Assembly: GCA_038182865.1 (NCBI GenBank)
Contig: CP116226.1
Location: forward strand, 2,046,001-2,110,000
Length of the DNA: 64,000 bases
Reading direction: 5' to 3'
DNA from: Microbacterium enclense
GTDB lineage: Bacteria; Actinomycetota; Actinomycetes; Actinomycetales; Microbacteriaceae
Part shown: positions 6,604 through 16,277 of the stretch, one piece after another
Layout of the letters: each line of letters opens with the position of its first letter
How positions within the stretch are numbered: position 1 is the first letter of the stretch
Notes under the pieces: model-generated
The model's database searches: none
Seen by the model: only the letters and a program-made list of their open reading frames with translations
Told to the model about the DNA's origin: nothing
Position numbers and translations under genes: made by a program

Positions 6604-8267
6604 ACGCGCAGAACCCCGACACCGCGGCATCCGTCGCCCCCGCGGGCAGGGAGTCCGCTACCGTAAGCGGCCCCGCCCTGAGCGGCAGCCCCGACGCCCC
6701 GGCATCCATCACCGAAGGCCGCGCCTCCCTCGGCATCGAGCTCGGCTCCACCCGTATCAAGGCGTGCCTCATCGGCCCCGACGCCGAAGTCATCGCAACC
6801 GGCTCCCACGAATGGGAGAACGTCTACGCCGACAAGCTCTGGACCTACTCCCTGGATGCCGTGTGGGAGGGCCTCCAGGCCGCCTACGCCGAGCTGGTCC
6901 AGAACGTGCAGCAGCAGTTCGGTGTCACCCCCGAGCGCTGTGCCGCGATGGGTGTCTCGGCGATGATGCACGGCTACCTCGCGTTCGACGCCGACGGAGA
7001 ACTGCTCGCCCCCTTCCGCACGTGGCGCAACACCAACACGGGCGTCGCCGCCGCCGAGCTCACGGAGCTGCTGGGTGTGAACATCCCGCTGCGCTGGTCG
7101 ATCGCGCACCTGCACCAGGCCGTCGTCGATGCCGAGCCGCACGTGCCCGAGATCCGCTTCCTCACCACCCTCGCCGGCTATGTGCACTGGAAGCTCACGG
7201 GCGAGAAGGTGCTCGGCGTGGGGGATGCCTCGGGCATGTTCCCGATCGACTCCGCCACCGGTGACTACGACGCCGAGCTCGTCGCGCGCTACGACGCGCT
7301 CGCCGCGGGTCGCGTGCCCGCGCTGAAGGACCTCTTGCCGCAGTCCCTCGTCGCCGGAACCTCCGCGGGGAATCTGACCGACGAGGGGGCGCTGCTCCTC
7401 GACCCGAGCGGAACCCTGCGTCCCGGCATCCCCTTCGCTCCTCCCGAGGGTGACGCGGGAACCGGCATGGTCGCGACCTGCGCCGTGGCTCCCCGCACCG
7501 GCAACGTCAGCGCCGGCACGAGCATCTTCGCGATGGTCGTGCTCGAGCGCCCGCTGAGCGAGGTTCACCACGAGCTCGACCTCGTCACGACGCCCGCGGG
7601 CGACGCGGTCGCGATGGTGCACTGCAACAACGGTGCGAGCGAGCTCGCGGCCTGGGCGAACATGTTCACCGCGTTCGCGGCCGCCGCCGGCACGCCGGTG
7701 CCCCCGGATGCCACGTATGCGGCGCTCTTCGACGCTGCGCTGTCGGGTGAGCCCGACGCCGGCGGGCTGCTGGCGTACAACCACCTCGCGGGTGAGCCCA
7801 TCGCGGGTCTCGACGAGGGCCGCCCGCTCGTCGTCCGCACGCCCGACAGTCGCCTCACGCTGCCGAACTTCATGCGTGCGCAGCTGTACGGCGTCTTCGG
7901 CACGCTCGCGCTCGGCATGGACGTGCTCCATGGTGAGGGCGTTCAGCTCGACAGGATGTACGCGCACGGCGGCATGTTCCGCACGGCGGGCGTCGCCCAG
8001 CGCTTCCTCGCCGCCGCCCTCGACGCTCCCGTCGCGGTCGCCGAGACGGCGTCCGAGGGGGGCGCGTGGGGCATCGCGGTGCTCGCGGCCTACGTCGTCG
8101 ACGGTCAGGGCCGCGACCTCGACACGTACCTGCGCGAGGCGGTCTTCGCCGACGCGCCCATCGTCACCGCCGACCCCGACCCGGCGGACGTCGCCGGCTT
8201 CTCGACCTACCTCGACCGCTACCGCGCCGGGCTCGCCGTCGAGGCCGCCGCCGTGGCATCCCTCTGA
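6600..8267 (+). CDS. araB: L-ribulokinase (FGGY carbohydrate kinase)
   Basis: A 555-residue FGGY kinase, assigned as ribulokinase because it lies between araD and araA. Domain motifs include GIELGSTRIKACLIG, MGVSAMMHGYLAFD, FRTWRNTNT, GNVSAGTSIFAMVV and GGMFRTAGVAQRFLAAAL. The first 42 residues are a low-complexity Ala/Pro/Ser extension before the kinase fold; the true start could be later, but the ATGA overlap with araD favours 6600. The product phosphorylates L-ribulose. It belongs to the xylulokinase-like branch used for arabinose in actinobacteria, so sequence alone would not exclude another ketose. Confidence 0.9.
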   Translation: MNAQNPDTAASVAPAGRESATVSGPALSGSPDAPASITEGRASLGIELGSTRIKACLIGPDAEVIATGSHEWENVYADKLWTYSLDAVWEGLQAAYAELVQNVQQQFGVTPERCAAMGVSAMMHGYLAFDADGELLAPFRTWRNTNTGVAAAELTELLGVNIPLRWSIAHLHQAVVDAEPHVPEIRFLTTLAGYVHWKLTGEKVLGVGDASGMFPIDSATGDYDAELVARYDALAAGRVPALKDLLPQSLVAGTSAGNLTDEGALLLDPSGTLRPGIPFAPPEGDAGTGMVATCAVAPRTGNVSAGTSIFAMVVLERPLSEVHHELDLVTTPAGDAVAMVHCNNGASELAAWANMFTAFAAAAGTPVPPDATYAALFDAALSGEPDAGGLLAYNHLAGEPIAGLDEGRPLVVRTPDSRLTLPNFMRAQLYGVFGTLALGMDVLHGEGVQLDRMYAHGGMFRTAGVAQRFLAAALDAPVAVAETASEGGAWGIAVLAAYVVDGQGRDLDTYLREAVFADAPIVTADPDPADVAGFSTYLDRYRAGLAVEAAAVASL

Positions 8268-8290
8268 AAACCCTCACGAAGGACAGCAAT

Positions 8291-9802
8291 ATGACTCGCA
8301 CGAAGCTCAAGAACGACCTCGACGGCTACGAGGTCTGGTTCGTCACCGGCAGCCAGAACCTCTACGGCGAAGAGACGCTGAAGCAGGTCGCCGAGCAGTC
8401 GCAGGCCGTCGTCGAGGGCCTGTCCGGCCTCCCGGTGAAGGTCGTCTGGAAGCCCGTGCTGAAGGACTCCGACAGCATCCGTCGCATGGCTCTGGAGATC
8501 AACGGCCGCGACGACGTCATCGGCGTCATCGCGTGGATGCACACCTTCAGCCCCGCGAAGATGTGGATCGCCGGCCTCGACGCCCTCCAGAAGCCGCTGC
8601 TGCACCTGCACACGCAGGCCAACGTCGAGCTGCCGTGGAACGACATCGACTTCGACTTCATGAACCTCAACCAGGCCGCGCACGGCGACCGCGAGTTCGG
8701 GTACATCCAGACGCGCCTCGGCGTCGCGCGCAAGACGGTCGTCGGCCACGTGTCGAACCCTGCCGTGCGCCAGCGGATCGAGGACTGGGAACGCGCCGCC
8801 GCCGGCTGGACCGCCGCCCGCACCCTCAAGCTCGCTCGCTTCGGCGACAACATGCGCTTCGTCGCCGTCACCGAGGGCGACAAGACCGAGGCCGAGCTGC
8901 GCTTCGGCGTGCAGGTGAACACGTGGGGCGTCAACGAGCTGGTCGAGGCCGTCGAGGCGGCATCGGATGCCGACATCGACGCGCTCGTGCAGGAGTACGT
9001 CGACAGCTACGACGTCGTCGACGAGCTGCTCCCCGGCGGCGCGCGTCACCAGTCGCTGCGCGACGGGGCGGCCATCGAGCTGGGCCTGCGCTCGTTCCTC
9101 GAGGAGGGCGGCTTCGGTGCCTTCACCACGTCGTTCGAAGACCTCGGCGCGCTGAAGCAGCTGCCGGGTCTCGCGGTGCAGCGCCTCATGGCTGAGGGCT
9201 ACGGCTTCGGCGCCGAGGGGGACTGGAAGACCGCGATCCTCGTGCGGGTCGCCAACGTCATGGGTGCGGGCCTGCCCGGCGGTGCGTCGCTCATGGAGGA
9301 CTACACCTACGACCTCGTGCCCGGCAACGAGCGCATCCTCGGGGCGCACATGCTCGAGGTCTCGCCCTCGCTGACCACGAAGAAGCCCCGCCTCGAGATC
9401 CACGAGCTGGGCATCGGCGGCAAGGACGACCCGGTGCGCCTGGTCTTCACCGCCGACGCGGGTCCAGCGCTGGTCGTCGCGATGAGCGACATGCGCGACC
9501 GCTTCCGCCTCGTGGCCAACGTCGTCGAGAACGTCGACGCCCCCGACCTGCCGAAGCTCCCCGTGGGCCGCGCCGTGTGGAAGCCCGCGCCCGACTTCGC
9601 CACCTCGGCCGGCTGCTGGCTCGCGGCCGGTGCCGCCCACCACACCGTCATGACGACGGCCGTGGGCATCGAGGTGTTCCGCGACTTCGCCGAGATCGCC
9701 AAGACCGAGCTCGTGGTCATCGACGACGACACGACGGTCCGTGGTTTCCAGAGCGAGCTGCGCTGGAACCAGGCGTACTACCGCCTGGCCCAGGGCCTGT
9801 AA
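8291..9802 (+). CDS. araA: L-arabinose isomerase
   Basis: A 503-residue, manganese-dependent cytosolic isomerase converting L-arabinose to L-ribulose. The N terminus EVWFVTGSQNLYG is diagnostic. Catalytic and metal-binding residues are present: Glu in GFGAEGDWKT, Glu in MEDYTYDL, His in GAHMLEVSP and His in AGAAHHTV. Length is as usual. It starts 24 bases after araB with GAAGGA upstream, and a GC-rich hairpin follows at 9808-9843, so it closes the araDBA operon. Confidence 0.96.
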   Translation: MTRTKLKNDLDGYEVWFVTGSQNLYGEETLKQVAEQSQAVVEGLSGLPVKVVWKPVLKDSDSIRRMALEINGRDDVIGVIAWMHTFSPAKMWIAGLDALQKPLLHLHTQANVELPWNDIDFDFMNLNQAAHGDREFGYIQTRLGVARKTVVGHVSNPAVRQRIEDWERAAAGWTAARTLKLARFGDNMRFVAVTEGDKTEAELRFGVQVNTWGVNELVEAVEAASDADIDALVQEYVDSYDVVDELLPGGARHQSLRDGAAIELGLRSFLEEGGFGAFTTSFEDLGALKQLPGLAVQRLMAEGYGFGAEGDWKTAILVRVANVMGAGLPGGASLMEDYTYDLVPGNERILGAHMLEVSPSLTTKKPRLEIHELGIGGKDDPVRLVFTADAGPALVVAMSDMRDRFRLVANVVENVDAPDLPKLPVGRAVWKPAPDFATSAGCWLAAGAAHHTVMTTAVGIEVFRDFAEIAKTELVVIDDDTTVRGFQSELRWNQAYYRLAQGL

Positions 9803-9807
9803 GACCC

Positions 9808-9843
9808 CCGCCGTCCCCGGGTTCTTGATCGGCCCGGGGGCGG
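9808..9843 (+). terminator. GC-rich hairpin after araA
   Basis: CCGCC and CCCCGGG on the left pair with CCCGGGG and GGCGG on the right around the loop TTCTTGATCGG, six bases after the araA stop. There is no T tract. The rest of the gap 9844-10129 holds GGCAC/GTGCC inverted repeats and scattered GGGGC words; I see no gene in it. Confidence 0.55.
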
Positions 9844-10129
9844 TGCGGCACTCACGCGCCTCGCTCTCTCGGGGCGCGTGCCGTGCATCGGCTCGACCGG
9901 TGTGCGGATCGTGCCCCGGACTCGTGGTGGCGGTGGGCTGCCGCGGCTCCGGGGCATTTCTCATGTGCTCCCCACGCAACCGACATGAACGGATGCGGCA
10001 CCACGGAACCCTCGAGGACGGTCTGCGCAGCGCCTCCCTTTTGGGGCGTGATCTTCCGCGTGGGGCGCGAAACTCCCGCCCCGATCGGCAGAACGTGCCC
10101 CGAACCGCGTGACGGCCGCGGCCCCACCG

Positions 10130-10390
10130 TCACTCGCGTCGAGTGACTCGCAGCCACCAGGCAAACAGCCATACCGCGGCGACACCGAAAACAAGGGCGA
10201 AAACGATCGCCGGCGCTGACAAGCCGCTTTGGCATACTCCCGCCGACGCGGCGAAATCCGCGCACGATCCCGTTCTCCAGAAGAGCGCGCTCACAGCAAT
10301 GACAAGCGCCGCGATGGCCGCGACAAGAAGTGCGGAGCGTTTCCCTCGTTCACGTGCCAACAGACTGCCTTCCGACGTGCTCATCTGCAT
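10130..10390 (-). CDS. Small two-helix membrane protein
   Basis: An 86-residue protein with two predicted transmembrane helices, SALLVAAIAALVIAVSALFW and PAIVFALVFGVAAVWLFAWWL, joined by a short loop containing two cysteines (GSCADFAASAGVCQSG) that could form a disulfide on the outer face. The C terminus LRVTRRE is basic and probably cytoplasmic. GGAGG lies too far (18 bases) from the ATG to be a good ribosome site, so the start is uncertain. I do not recognise the family. Confidence 0.6.
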   Translation of the reverse strand: MQMSTSEGSLLARERGKRSALLVAAIAALVIAVSALFWRTGSCADFAASAGVCQSGLSAPAIVFALVFGVAAVWLFAWWLRVTRRE

Positions 10391-10446
10391 GAGAGGTCGA
10401 CACTACTTCCTCCAGCGGCGCTGTCCCTGGCCCGCCCCGCACACGC

Positions 10447-10734
10447 TCAGCGCCGTCCGACGGGACTCTGCCGCCCGGCGTCAGGGCCGTGCTCGGCGGT
10501 GAACCGCCGGAGGCTCCTGACGGCACCGATCACCCGAACCACGCCATACACCGTCAGGGCAGCGAAGGTGATCACCGCTCCCCACCGCCACCACGGCGCG
10601 TCTGCCCCCTCGGACGCGAGCGTCCACACGCTGCCCGATGCCAGGAACACCGCGCCGAGGAGTGTCCAGACCGCCGCGGTCCGGTCGCGGTTCAGCCGCA
10701 TCCGTTGCTGGATGAGCGACTCCCCGTCGGTCAC
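10447..10734 (-). CDS. Small membrane protein coupled to dgt
   Basis: A 95-residue protein with two hydrophobic stretches (TAAVWTLLGAVFLASGSVWTL and WWRWGAVITFAALTVYGVV) and a basic tail. I placed the start at GTG 10734 because its GTGA overlaps the stop of the upstream dgt gene, a layout repeated throughout this window; the longer frame to 10755 would overlap dgt by 25 bases. Expression should be translationally coupled to dgt. Function unknown. Confidence 0.65.
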   Translation of the reverse strand: MTDGESLIQQRMRLNRDRTAAVWTLLGAVFLASGSVWTLASEGADAPWWRWGAVITFAALTVYGVVRVIGAVRSLRRFTAEHGPDAGRQSPVGRR

Positions 10735-12305
10735 AGCCGCTGCCCCAACGACCACAACCGATCAGCCCGCCCCGAGATCGCCTCCGAGAGCGCGAACGCC
10801 TGCGAATCGGTGAGGGATGCCACGTAGTCCACGATTCCGCGGGAGCGCGCGAGCGGCTCGGCTTCGGCATCCGAGGGTCGACGTTCGGCGGGGAGGAGGG
10901 CATACTGCTCGCGGGCGAGGGCGATGAGCTCGCGCAGGCGCCGCGGGGTGCGGGCGCGGTCGAGGTCGTCGTCGAGCCACTCGCCGAGCGCGCGCACCGA
11001 ACGCGCGAGGATGCGGCTCATGCCGCGCTGCTGGATCGCCAGGTCGGGGCGGCTGAGCACGAAACGCTTGTGCACGAACTTCAGCACCTCGACGTGGTGC
11101 CAGGCCCACGGCGACAGCACGACAGGCCCCGCGCGCGGAGTGTCGAGCGGGCGCAGTCGCGCCGACTCCTGGAAGCGGCGGATCCACCGATCGGTGAACG
11201 CGGCCAGCCGGCGTTCCGCCGTCAGGGAGCCGTCGAACGGGCGGGCGAGCAGGTCGGTGACCATCTCGGCATCCACGTCACTCACCGCCGCCAGGAACGC
11301 CTCGTCGTCGGCGATCCACGGGTCGTCGCGGCGCATCTTTCGACGCAGGCGCTCGAGACCCGCGCCCGGCGCGAGCTCGGCCCGCACCTCGGCGTCGTCG
11401 CGGTTCCGCCACTCGAGGACATCGTCGAGCCACCCGCGGAACTCCGCGGCGATCGGCGCGTGGTCGAGGATCCCGGCGCGGTAGAAGTCGTCGACGTCGT
11501 GCACCGAGTACGCGATGTCGTCGGCGAGATCCATCACGGCGCCTTCGATGCTCTGGCGCAGGGGCTCGGCATCCACCCCTCCCCGGGCTTCGGCGAGGTC
11601 GTCGAGGTCGAGGTCGTACGCGGAGTATTTGTGCACGCGATACGCGCCGTCCGGGGAGCGACGGATGCCACGGGGCGGGCCGATCCGCTCGATCTCGCTC
11701 GCTTCGACCGACGGTGCCCACGGGTACTTCGCCGAGGCCGCGCGGACGGCGGCGGTCAGGTTGAGTCCCCGTGGGGCGTTCTCGACGACGTCGAGGGCGG
11801 TGAGGATGCGGTACGTCTGCGCGTTGCCCTCGAAGCCGTCGGCAAGGCCCAGTTCGCTGCGTGCGAGGCGGTCGAGGGTCGTCTCACCGAGGTGCCCGAA
11901 CGGCGGGTGCCCGAGGTCGTGCGCGTAGGCGGCGGCCTCGACGACGGTGGCGTTGCAGACATCGCCTTCACCGGCCTGCCGCGAGCGCGTGTTCAGTTGC
12001 AGCGCGACGACCCGCGCGATCGCGCTGACCTTGAGCGTGTGGGTGAGGCGATTGTGAACCGGGGCTCCGCCGATCGAGGGAGACACGACCTGCGTCACAG
12101 CGGACAGGCGCGAGAAGTACGGCGAGAACTGGATGCGCTCGAGGTCGATCGACCACGGGTCGGCCCGGGCATCGTCGTGGTCGGGGTGGACACGGGATGC
12201 CGGGTTGCCGACGACGGTGTCCTGCTCGGCGTTCACGGCCCCCGGGCGCGCAGTCTCGTTGTGGAGCAAAGCAGTCCTCTCGCGGCGTCGACGACGTGGG
12301 TCCAC
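10731..12305 (-). CDS. dgt: Deoxyguanosinetriphosphate triphosphohydrolase-like protein
   Basis: An HD-domain enzyme (up to 524 residues) expected to cleave dNTPs to nucleoside and triphosphate, helping to control dNTP pools. Seen: FSRLSAVTQV and HNRLTHTLKVS (first metal histidine), AAYAHDLGHPPFGHLGE (HD motif) and VMDLADDIAYSVHDVDDF (later aspartate). The C-terminal third is less conserved. The start is uncertain: GTG 12305 has no ribosome site, TTG 12269 has GAGAGGA six to seven bases upstream, and GTG 12236 is also possible. It is followed by a coupled small membrane protein. Confidence 0.85.
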   Translation of the reverse strand: MDPRRRRRERTALLHNETARPGAVNAEQDTVVGNPASRVHPDHDDARADPWSIDLERIQFSPYFSRLSAVTQVVSPSIGGAPVHNRLTHTLKVSAIARVVALQLNTRSRQAGEGDVCNATVVEAAAYAHDLGHPPFGHLGETTLDRLARSELGLADGFEGNAQTYRILTALDVVENAPRGLNLTAAVRAASAKYPWAPSVEASEIERIGPPRGIRRSPDGAYRVHKYSAYDLDLDDLAEARGGVDAEPLRQSIEGAVMDLADDIAYSVHDVDDFYRAGILDHAPIAAEFRGWLDDVLEWRNRDDAEVRAELAPGAGLERLRRKMRRDDPWIADDEAFLAAVSDVDAEMVTDLLARPFDGSLTAERRLAAFTDRWIRRFQESARLRPLDTPRAGPVVLSPWAWHHVEVLKFVHKRFVLSRPDLAIQQRGMSRILARSVRALGEWLDDDLDRARTPRRLRELIALAREQYALLPAERRPSDAEAEPLARSRGIVDYVASLTDSQAFALSEAISGRADRLWSLGQRL

Positions 12306-12349
12306 GCTAACGCGCCGAGGGGATCGCGTCGTCCCGTTCGCGCCCCGCG

Positions 12350-12940
12350 TTACCCCTGTCCGGGTGCTCCATACGATTCACCCTCGGGTAGCGGAGGGCA
12401 GGTGGCGGTGCCGGTTTGGGCCGCGACTTCGGCCCGTACCGCAACGTCCCCCTCTTTCTTTGCGAGCGTGTAGACGATGCCCTCCTGCGCACCAGCGGCA
12501 GGGATGTATCCGACGGTCGCGGAATCGACCGGTCCCCATTCCTCGGTCGCGGAGCCGAAATTCGTCGTCATCAGGTCGGCGGTGGGATTCTCGATCAGCC
12601 AATTGGCTGCGTCGACCACAGTCGTATCGGGGATGACCCAATACCCTTCCAACCTCTCGTACGGGCCGCACGGCCACCCGGTGTACGAGGTGAAGTTGCC
12701 GGGAGACGTGTCGGTGCGGACGGCTCCCGGCGGAAGGGTGGCCGCGTCGAGCCATGCCTGGGCTTGAGCGAGTGCCGCGACATCCCCCGCGTCACCCGCG
12801 GAGGATTCGCTGGACGGGACCGGAGCAGACACTTCTTCGTCTCCGGCGCCCGGGGCGCCAACCGCACCGGACGCACAACCGGTGAGAGCCGACACAGCGA
12901 TGACAAGGGCACTGGGTACTACGAGAGATCGACGCCGCAT
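12350..12940 (-). CDS. Putative lipoprotein
   Basis: A 196-residue secreted protein. From ATG 12940 it has a basic start (MRRRS), a hydrophobic segment and the lipobox LTGC with cysteine at position 22, so it should be lipid-anchored on the outer face. A Ser/Ala/Pro-rich linker precedes a compact domain with WPCGPYERLEGYWVIPD and two cysteines (in WPCGP and TATCPP). The longer open frame to 13078 lacks a signal peptide at its start. I do not recognise the domain. Confidence 0.75.
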   Translation of the reverse strand: MRRRSLVVPSALVIAVSALTGCASGAVGAPGAGDEEVSAPVPSSESSAGDAGDVAALAQAQAWLDAATLPPGAVRTDTSPGNFTSYTGWPCGPYERLEGYWVIPDTTVVDAANWLIENPTADLMTTNFGSATEEWGPVDSATVGYIPAAGAQEGIVYTLAKKEGDVAVRAEVAAQTGTATCPPLPEGESYGAPGQG

Positions 12941-13040
12941 AGCCACCACCGTAGCGTCGGACGCCGTGTCCGCACCGTCGGGCGGAGCTCGGAGGGACCG
13001 CTCGAGATCGTGGTGATCCGTTTCGCACCGCGCCCGCTCC

Positions 13041-15407
13041 TCACCCCCGCCGCACCTCCACCTCGACCACGCGCGCATCCTCGATGCTGACCTCGTAAAC
13101 AGGCCCGGTGATCCGCAGCGTCACGGCTTCGTCGACCTCGGTGCACGAGGGTCCGAGCCGGAGCTCCACCTCGCCGGGCTCGACCACTCGTCGCAGCGCA
13201 CGGTCGCTGTACGCCAACCGCGACGCGGGCACGGTGAAGTGCACCTCGGCGCTCTCGCCGGGCTCCAGCTCGACGCGGGCGTAGGCGACGAGCTGCGCGA
13301 CCGGCCGCGTCACACTCGCCACGGCCCGGTGTGCGTACACCTGCACGACATCGGCTCCGTGCCGGGTTCCGGTGTTGGTGACCCGAGCCGACACCGTGAA
13401 GGCGTCTCCCGCGCGGACGTCGGCGAGCGTTCCGGATGCCGGGACCTCGGCCACCGCGATGCCGCTCGCGGCTGCGCCCGAACCGGACACCCCGTCCACC
13501 CGCAGGTGCCCGCGCTCGAACGTCGTGTACGACAGCCCGAACCCGAACGGCCGCACCGGCGTCGGGTCGGTGCTCGTGACCCCCGACGGCCCGCCGAGGA
13601 GCGGATGCAGGTACGAGTACGGCTGCGCCCCGGCGGACCGGGGGAGCGAGACGGGAAGACGGCCGGAGGGCGTGGCATCCCCGGCGATGAGCGAGGCCAG
13701 TGCGGGCCCGCCCTCCTCGCCCGGGAAGAAGGCCTGGAGGACGGCGGCCGGTCCGGTCGCGTCGTCGAGAGCCCACCCCAGGGCGTAGGGACGCCCGGTC
13801 AGCAGCAGCAGCACGACCGGGGTGCCGGTCGCGACGACGGCCTCGACGAGCTGACGCTGCACGCCGGGCAGGTCGAGCGAGTCGGCGTCGTTGCCTTCAC
13901 CGACGGTTCCGCGTCCGAAGAGCCCGGCACGGTCACCGACGACGACGATCGCGACGTCGGCGCTCTCCGCCACGGCCACGGCCTCGTCGATGTCGGCGGC
14001 GTCGGAGCCTTCGACCGCGCAACCGAACGCGTACGAGACCTCGCCGAAGCGGTCGGTCAGAGCCTCGCGCACGGTCGGGATCTCGAAGCCCATCGGAACC
14101 CCCGGGTGGTGCGCGAGCACGTGGTTCGCGAACGAGTAGCACCCCATCAGCGCCTCCGCGCTGTCGGCGTTGGGCCCGATGACCGCGACCCGTCCCGGCG
14201 TCGCGAGGGGGAGCACCCCGTCGTTGCGCAGCAGCACCGCGCTCTCGAGAGCGAGTCGGTGCGCGAGCGCGCGGTGCTCCGCGTCGTCGAGGTCGATCTC
14301 GGTCGGGGCGTCGGAGAAGTCGGCATCCAGGAGTCCGAGGTCTTCCTTCGCGGCGAGCACACGGGCGACGGCGCGGTCGACCACGGCCTCGGGGAGGGCT
14401 CCGGATGCCACCCGCTCGGCGAGGTGCGGATACGCATCGGGGCCGGGGAGCTCCACGTCGATCCCCGCCTCGAGCGCCAGCTGGGCGGCCTCGCCGAGGG
14501 TACCGGCGATTCCGTGCATCGAACGGAGGAACTCCACGGCGAAGTAGTCGGAGACGACCGTGCCGTCGAATCCCCACTGACGGCGAAGGAGGTCGGTGAA
14601 GAGCTCGGGAGATGAGGCGATGGGGATGCCGTCGATCTCGACGTAGGCGTTCATCACCGATCGTGCCCCGCCGTCGCGGACAGCCATCTCGAACGGAGGA
14701 AGGAAGACGTCCTGCAGCTCCCGTGGGCCGGCGTGCACGGGAGCGTGGTTGCGGCCGGCCTGCGAGGCGGAGTACCCCACGAAGTGCTTGAGCGTCGCGT
14801 GCACGCCCGCCGCCTGCAGTCCACGCACGTAGGCGGTGCCGATCGTGCCGACGACGTAGGGGTCTTCCGCGATGCACTCGTCCACCCGGCCCCAGCGGGG
14901 GTCACGCACCACATCGAGCACGGGAGAGAGTCCCTGATGCACCCCGAGGTCGCGCATCGAGCGACCGATCGCGGATGCCATGAGTTCGACGGCATCCGGA
15001 TCGAACGAGGCTCCCCAGGCGAGGGGCGTCGGCAAGGTCGCGGCCTTCCACGCGGCGAAACCGGTCAGGCACTCCTCGTGGACGAGAGCGGGGATCCCGA
15101 GCCGGGTCTCGGCCTTCAGCCGTCGCTGCTCGGCCCAGAGCCACTCGGCGCGCTCGATCGGATCGACGGGCCGTGTGCCGTAGACCCGGGTGAGGTGGCC
15201 GAGGCCGTGCACCGTGGCATCCGTGTAGGCCGCCGAGGTGATCTTCTCGCCCGAGAGGGGCGCGACGACCTCGTCTCCTTGATCGACCCAGTAGCCCACG
15301 AGCTGCGCGAGCTTCTCGTCGAGCGTCATCTCGGCGACGAGGGCCTGGACGCGAGGGGTGACGCCGGAAGCGAGGGCAGCACCGACGTCGGTGTTGTGGA
15401 TGGTCAT
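13041..15407 (-). CDS. Glycoside hydrolase family 3 (beta-glucosidase/beta-xylosidase)
   Basis: A 788-residue GH3 enzyme without a signal peptide, so cytoplasmic; it should remove terminal beta-linked sugars from imported oligosaccharides. The catalytic nucleophile is Asp287 in VVSDYFAVEFL; KHF at 207-209 and RDPRWGR near 168 are substrate-pocket motifs. The second domain (about 400-640) and a C-terminal fibronectin-III-like domain (from about 660, GADVVQVYAHRAV...) complete the usual order. It is the last gene of an operon with two permeases and a binding protein. Specificity for xylosides versus glucosides cannot be told from sequence. Confidence 0.92.
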   Translation of the reverse strand: MTIHNTDVGAALASGVTPRVQALVAEMTLDEKLAQLVGYWVDQGDEVVAPLSGEKITSAAYTDATVHGLGHLTRVYGTRPVDPIERAEWLWAEQRRLKAETRLGIPALVHEECLTGFAAWKAATLPTPLAWGASFDPDAVELMASAIGRSMRDLGVHQGLSPVLDVVRDPRWGRVDECIAEDPYVVGTIGTAYVRGLQAAGVHATLKHFVGYSASQAGRNHAPVHAGPRELQDVFLPPFEMAVRDGGARSVMNAYVEIDGIPIASSPELFTDLLRRQWGFDGTVVSDYFAVEFLRSMHGIAGTLGEAAQLALEAGIDVELPGPDAYPHLAERVASGALPEAVVDRAVARVLAAKEDLGLLDADFSDAPTEIDLDDAEHRALAHRLALESAVLLRNDGVLPLATPGRVAVIGPNADSAEALMGCYSFANHVLAHHPGVPMGFEIPTVREALTDRFGEVSYAFGCAVEGSDAADIDEAVAVAESADVAIVVVGDRAGLFGRGTVGEGNDADSLDLPGVQRQLVEAVVATGTPVVLLLLTGRPYALGWALDDATGPAAVLQAFFPGEEGGPALASLIAGDATPSGRLPVSLPRSAGAQPYSYLHPLLGGPSGVTSTDPTPVRPFGFGLSYTTFERGHLRVDGVSGSGAAASGIAVAEVPASGTLADVRAGDAFTVSARVTNTGTRHGADVVQVYAHRAVASVTRPVAQLVAYARVELEPGESAEVHFTVPASRLAYSDRALRRVVEPGEVELRLGPSCTEVDEAVTLRITGPVYEVSIEDARVVEVEVRRG

Positions 15408-15413
15408 GACGGA

Positions 15414-16277
15414 TCAGCCCTTCACGGCGCCGGTCAGGCCGCCGACGATGCGCCGCTCGAACACGCTGAAGAACAGCAGAGCGGGGATCATCGACAGCGA
15501 GGTGAATGCGAGCACGCGCGCGGTGTCGACGGAGTACTGCGAGGCGAAGGCCTGCGTTCCGAGCGGCAGCGTGTACGCGGCTTCGTTATTGAGGATGAAC
15601 AGCGGCAGCATGTAGGAGTTCCAGCTGTTGACGAAGGCCAGGATGCCGACGGTCACCACCGCGGGAACCGCGAGCGGCAGCACCATGCGCCAGAAGAACC
15701 CGAGGCGGCCGAGGCCGTCGATCGAGGAGGCCTCCTGGAGTTCGCCCGGGATCGCGGCGAGGAACGGCGACAGGATGATGATCGTCAGCGGCAGGGCGAA
15801 CGCGATCTGCGGCACGATGACACCCGCGAGGGAGTTCATCAGTCCGAGGATGTAGAGAGGTGTGATCGCGACGGTCATCGGGAACATCAGGCCCGCGGTG
15901 AACAGCGCGTACACAGCGCCCCGCCCACGGAAGCGGTAGCGCGAGAGGGCGTACGCGGCCATCAACCCCAGGGCGACGACGAAGACCGTGGTCGCGATCG
16001 CCGCGATGGCCGAGTTTCCGACCTGCCCCCAGAAGACGCCGCTGCCGAGCACGTCGGCGTAGTTCTCCCAGTTCCAGCGGGTCGGGAAGCCGGAGGGGTC
16101 GACGGTGATCTCGGCGTTCGAGCGGAACCCGCCGAGGACGATGTACACGACCGGCGCGAGCATCATGCCGATCAGCAGCAGGGCGACGAAGCCGACGAGC
16201 ACGGACGAGCCCCGGTTCGCGCCGGCGGGGCGCCGACGCGGGGCCTTCGGGGTCACGAGCGTGGCGGTGGCGGTCAT
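15414..16277 (-). CDS. Carbohydrate ABC transporter permease (MalG type)
   Basis: A 287-residue inner-membrane permease of the CUT1 family with six predicted helices. The EAA loop that docks the ATPase reads GELQEASSIDGLGRLGFFWR. It starts with ATG 16277, overlapping the stop of the MalF-type permease as ATGA, and ends six bases before the GH3 gene. No ATPase gene is present in the cluster, so a shared MsiK-like ATPase encoded elsewhere is expected (known for actinobacterial CUT1 systems). Confidence 0.92.
   Translation of the reverse strand: MTATATLVTPKAPRRRPAGANRGSSVLVGFVALLLIGMMLAPVVYIVLGGFRSNAEITVDPSGFPTRWNWENYADVLGSGVFWGQVGNSAIAAIATTVFVVALGLMAAYALSRYRFRGRGAVYALFTAGLMFPMTVAITPLYILGLMNSLAGVIVPQIAFALPLTIIILSPFLAAIPGELQEASSIDGLGRLGFFWRMVLPLAVPAVVTVGILAFVNSWNSYMLPLFILNNEAAYTLPLGTQAFASQYSVDTARVLAFTSLSMIPALLFFSVFERRIVGGLTGAVKG

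Noticed and set aside
5119..6630. A 503-codon minus-strand open frame across the GC-rich array and araD
   Set aside because: Antisense shadow of araD; no start context and no recognisable domain.
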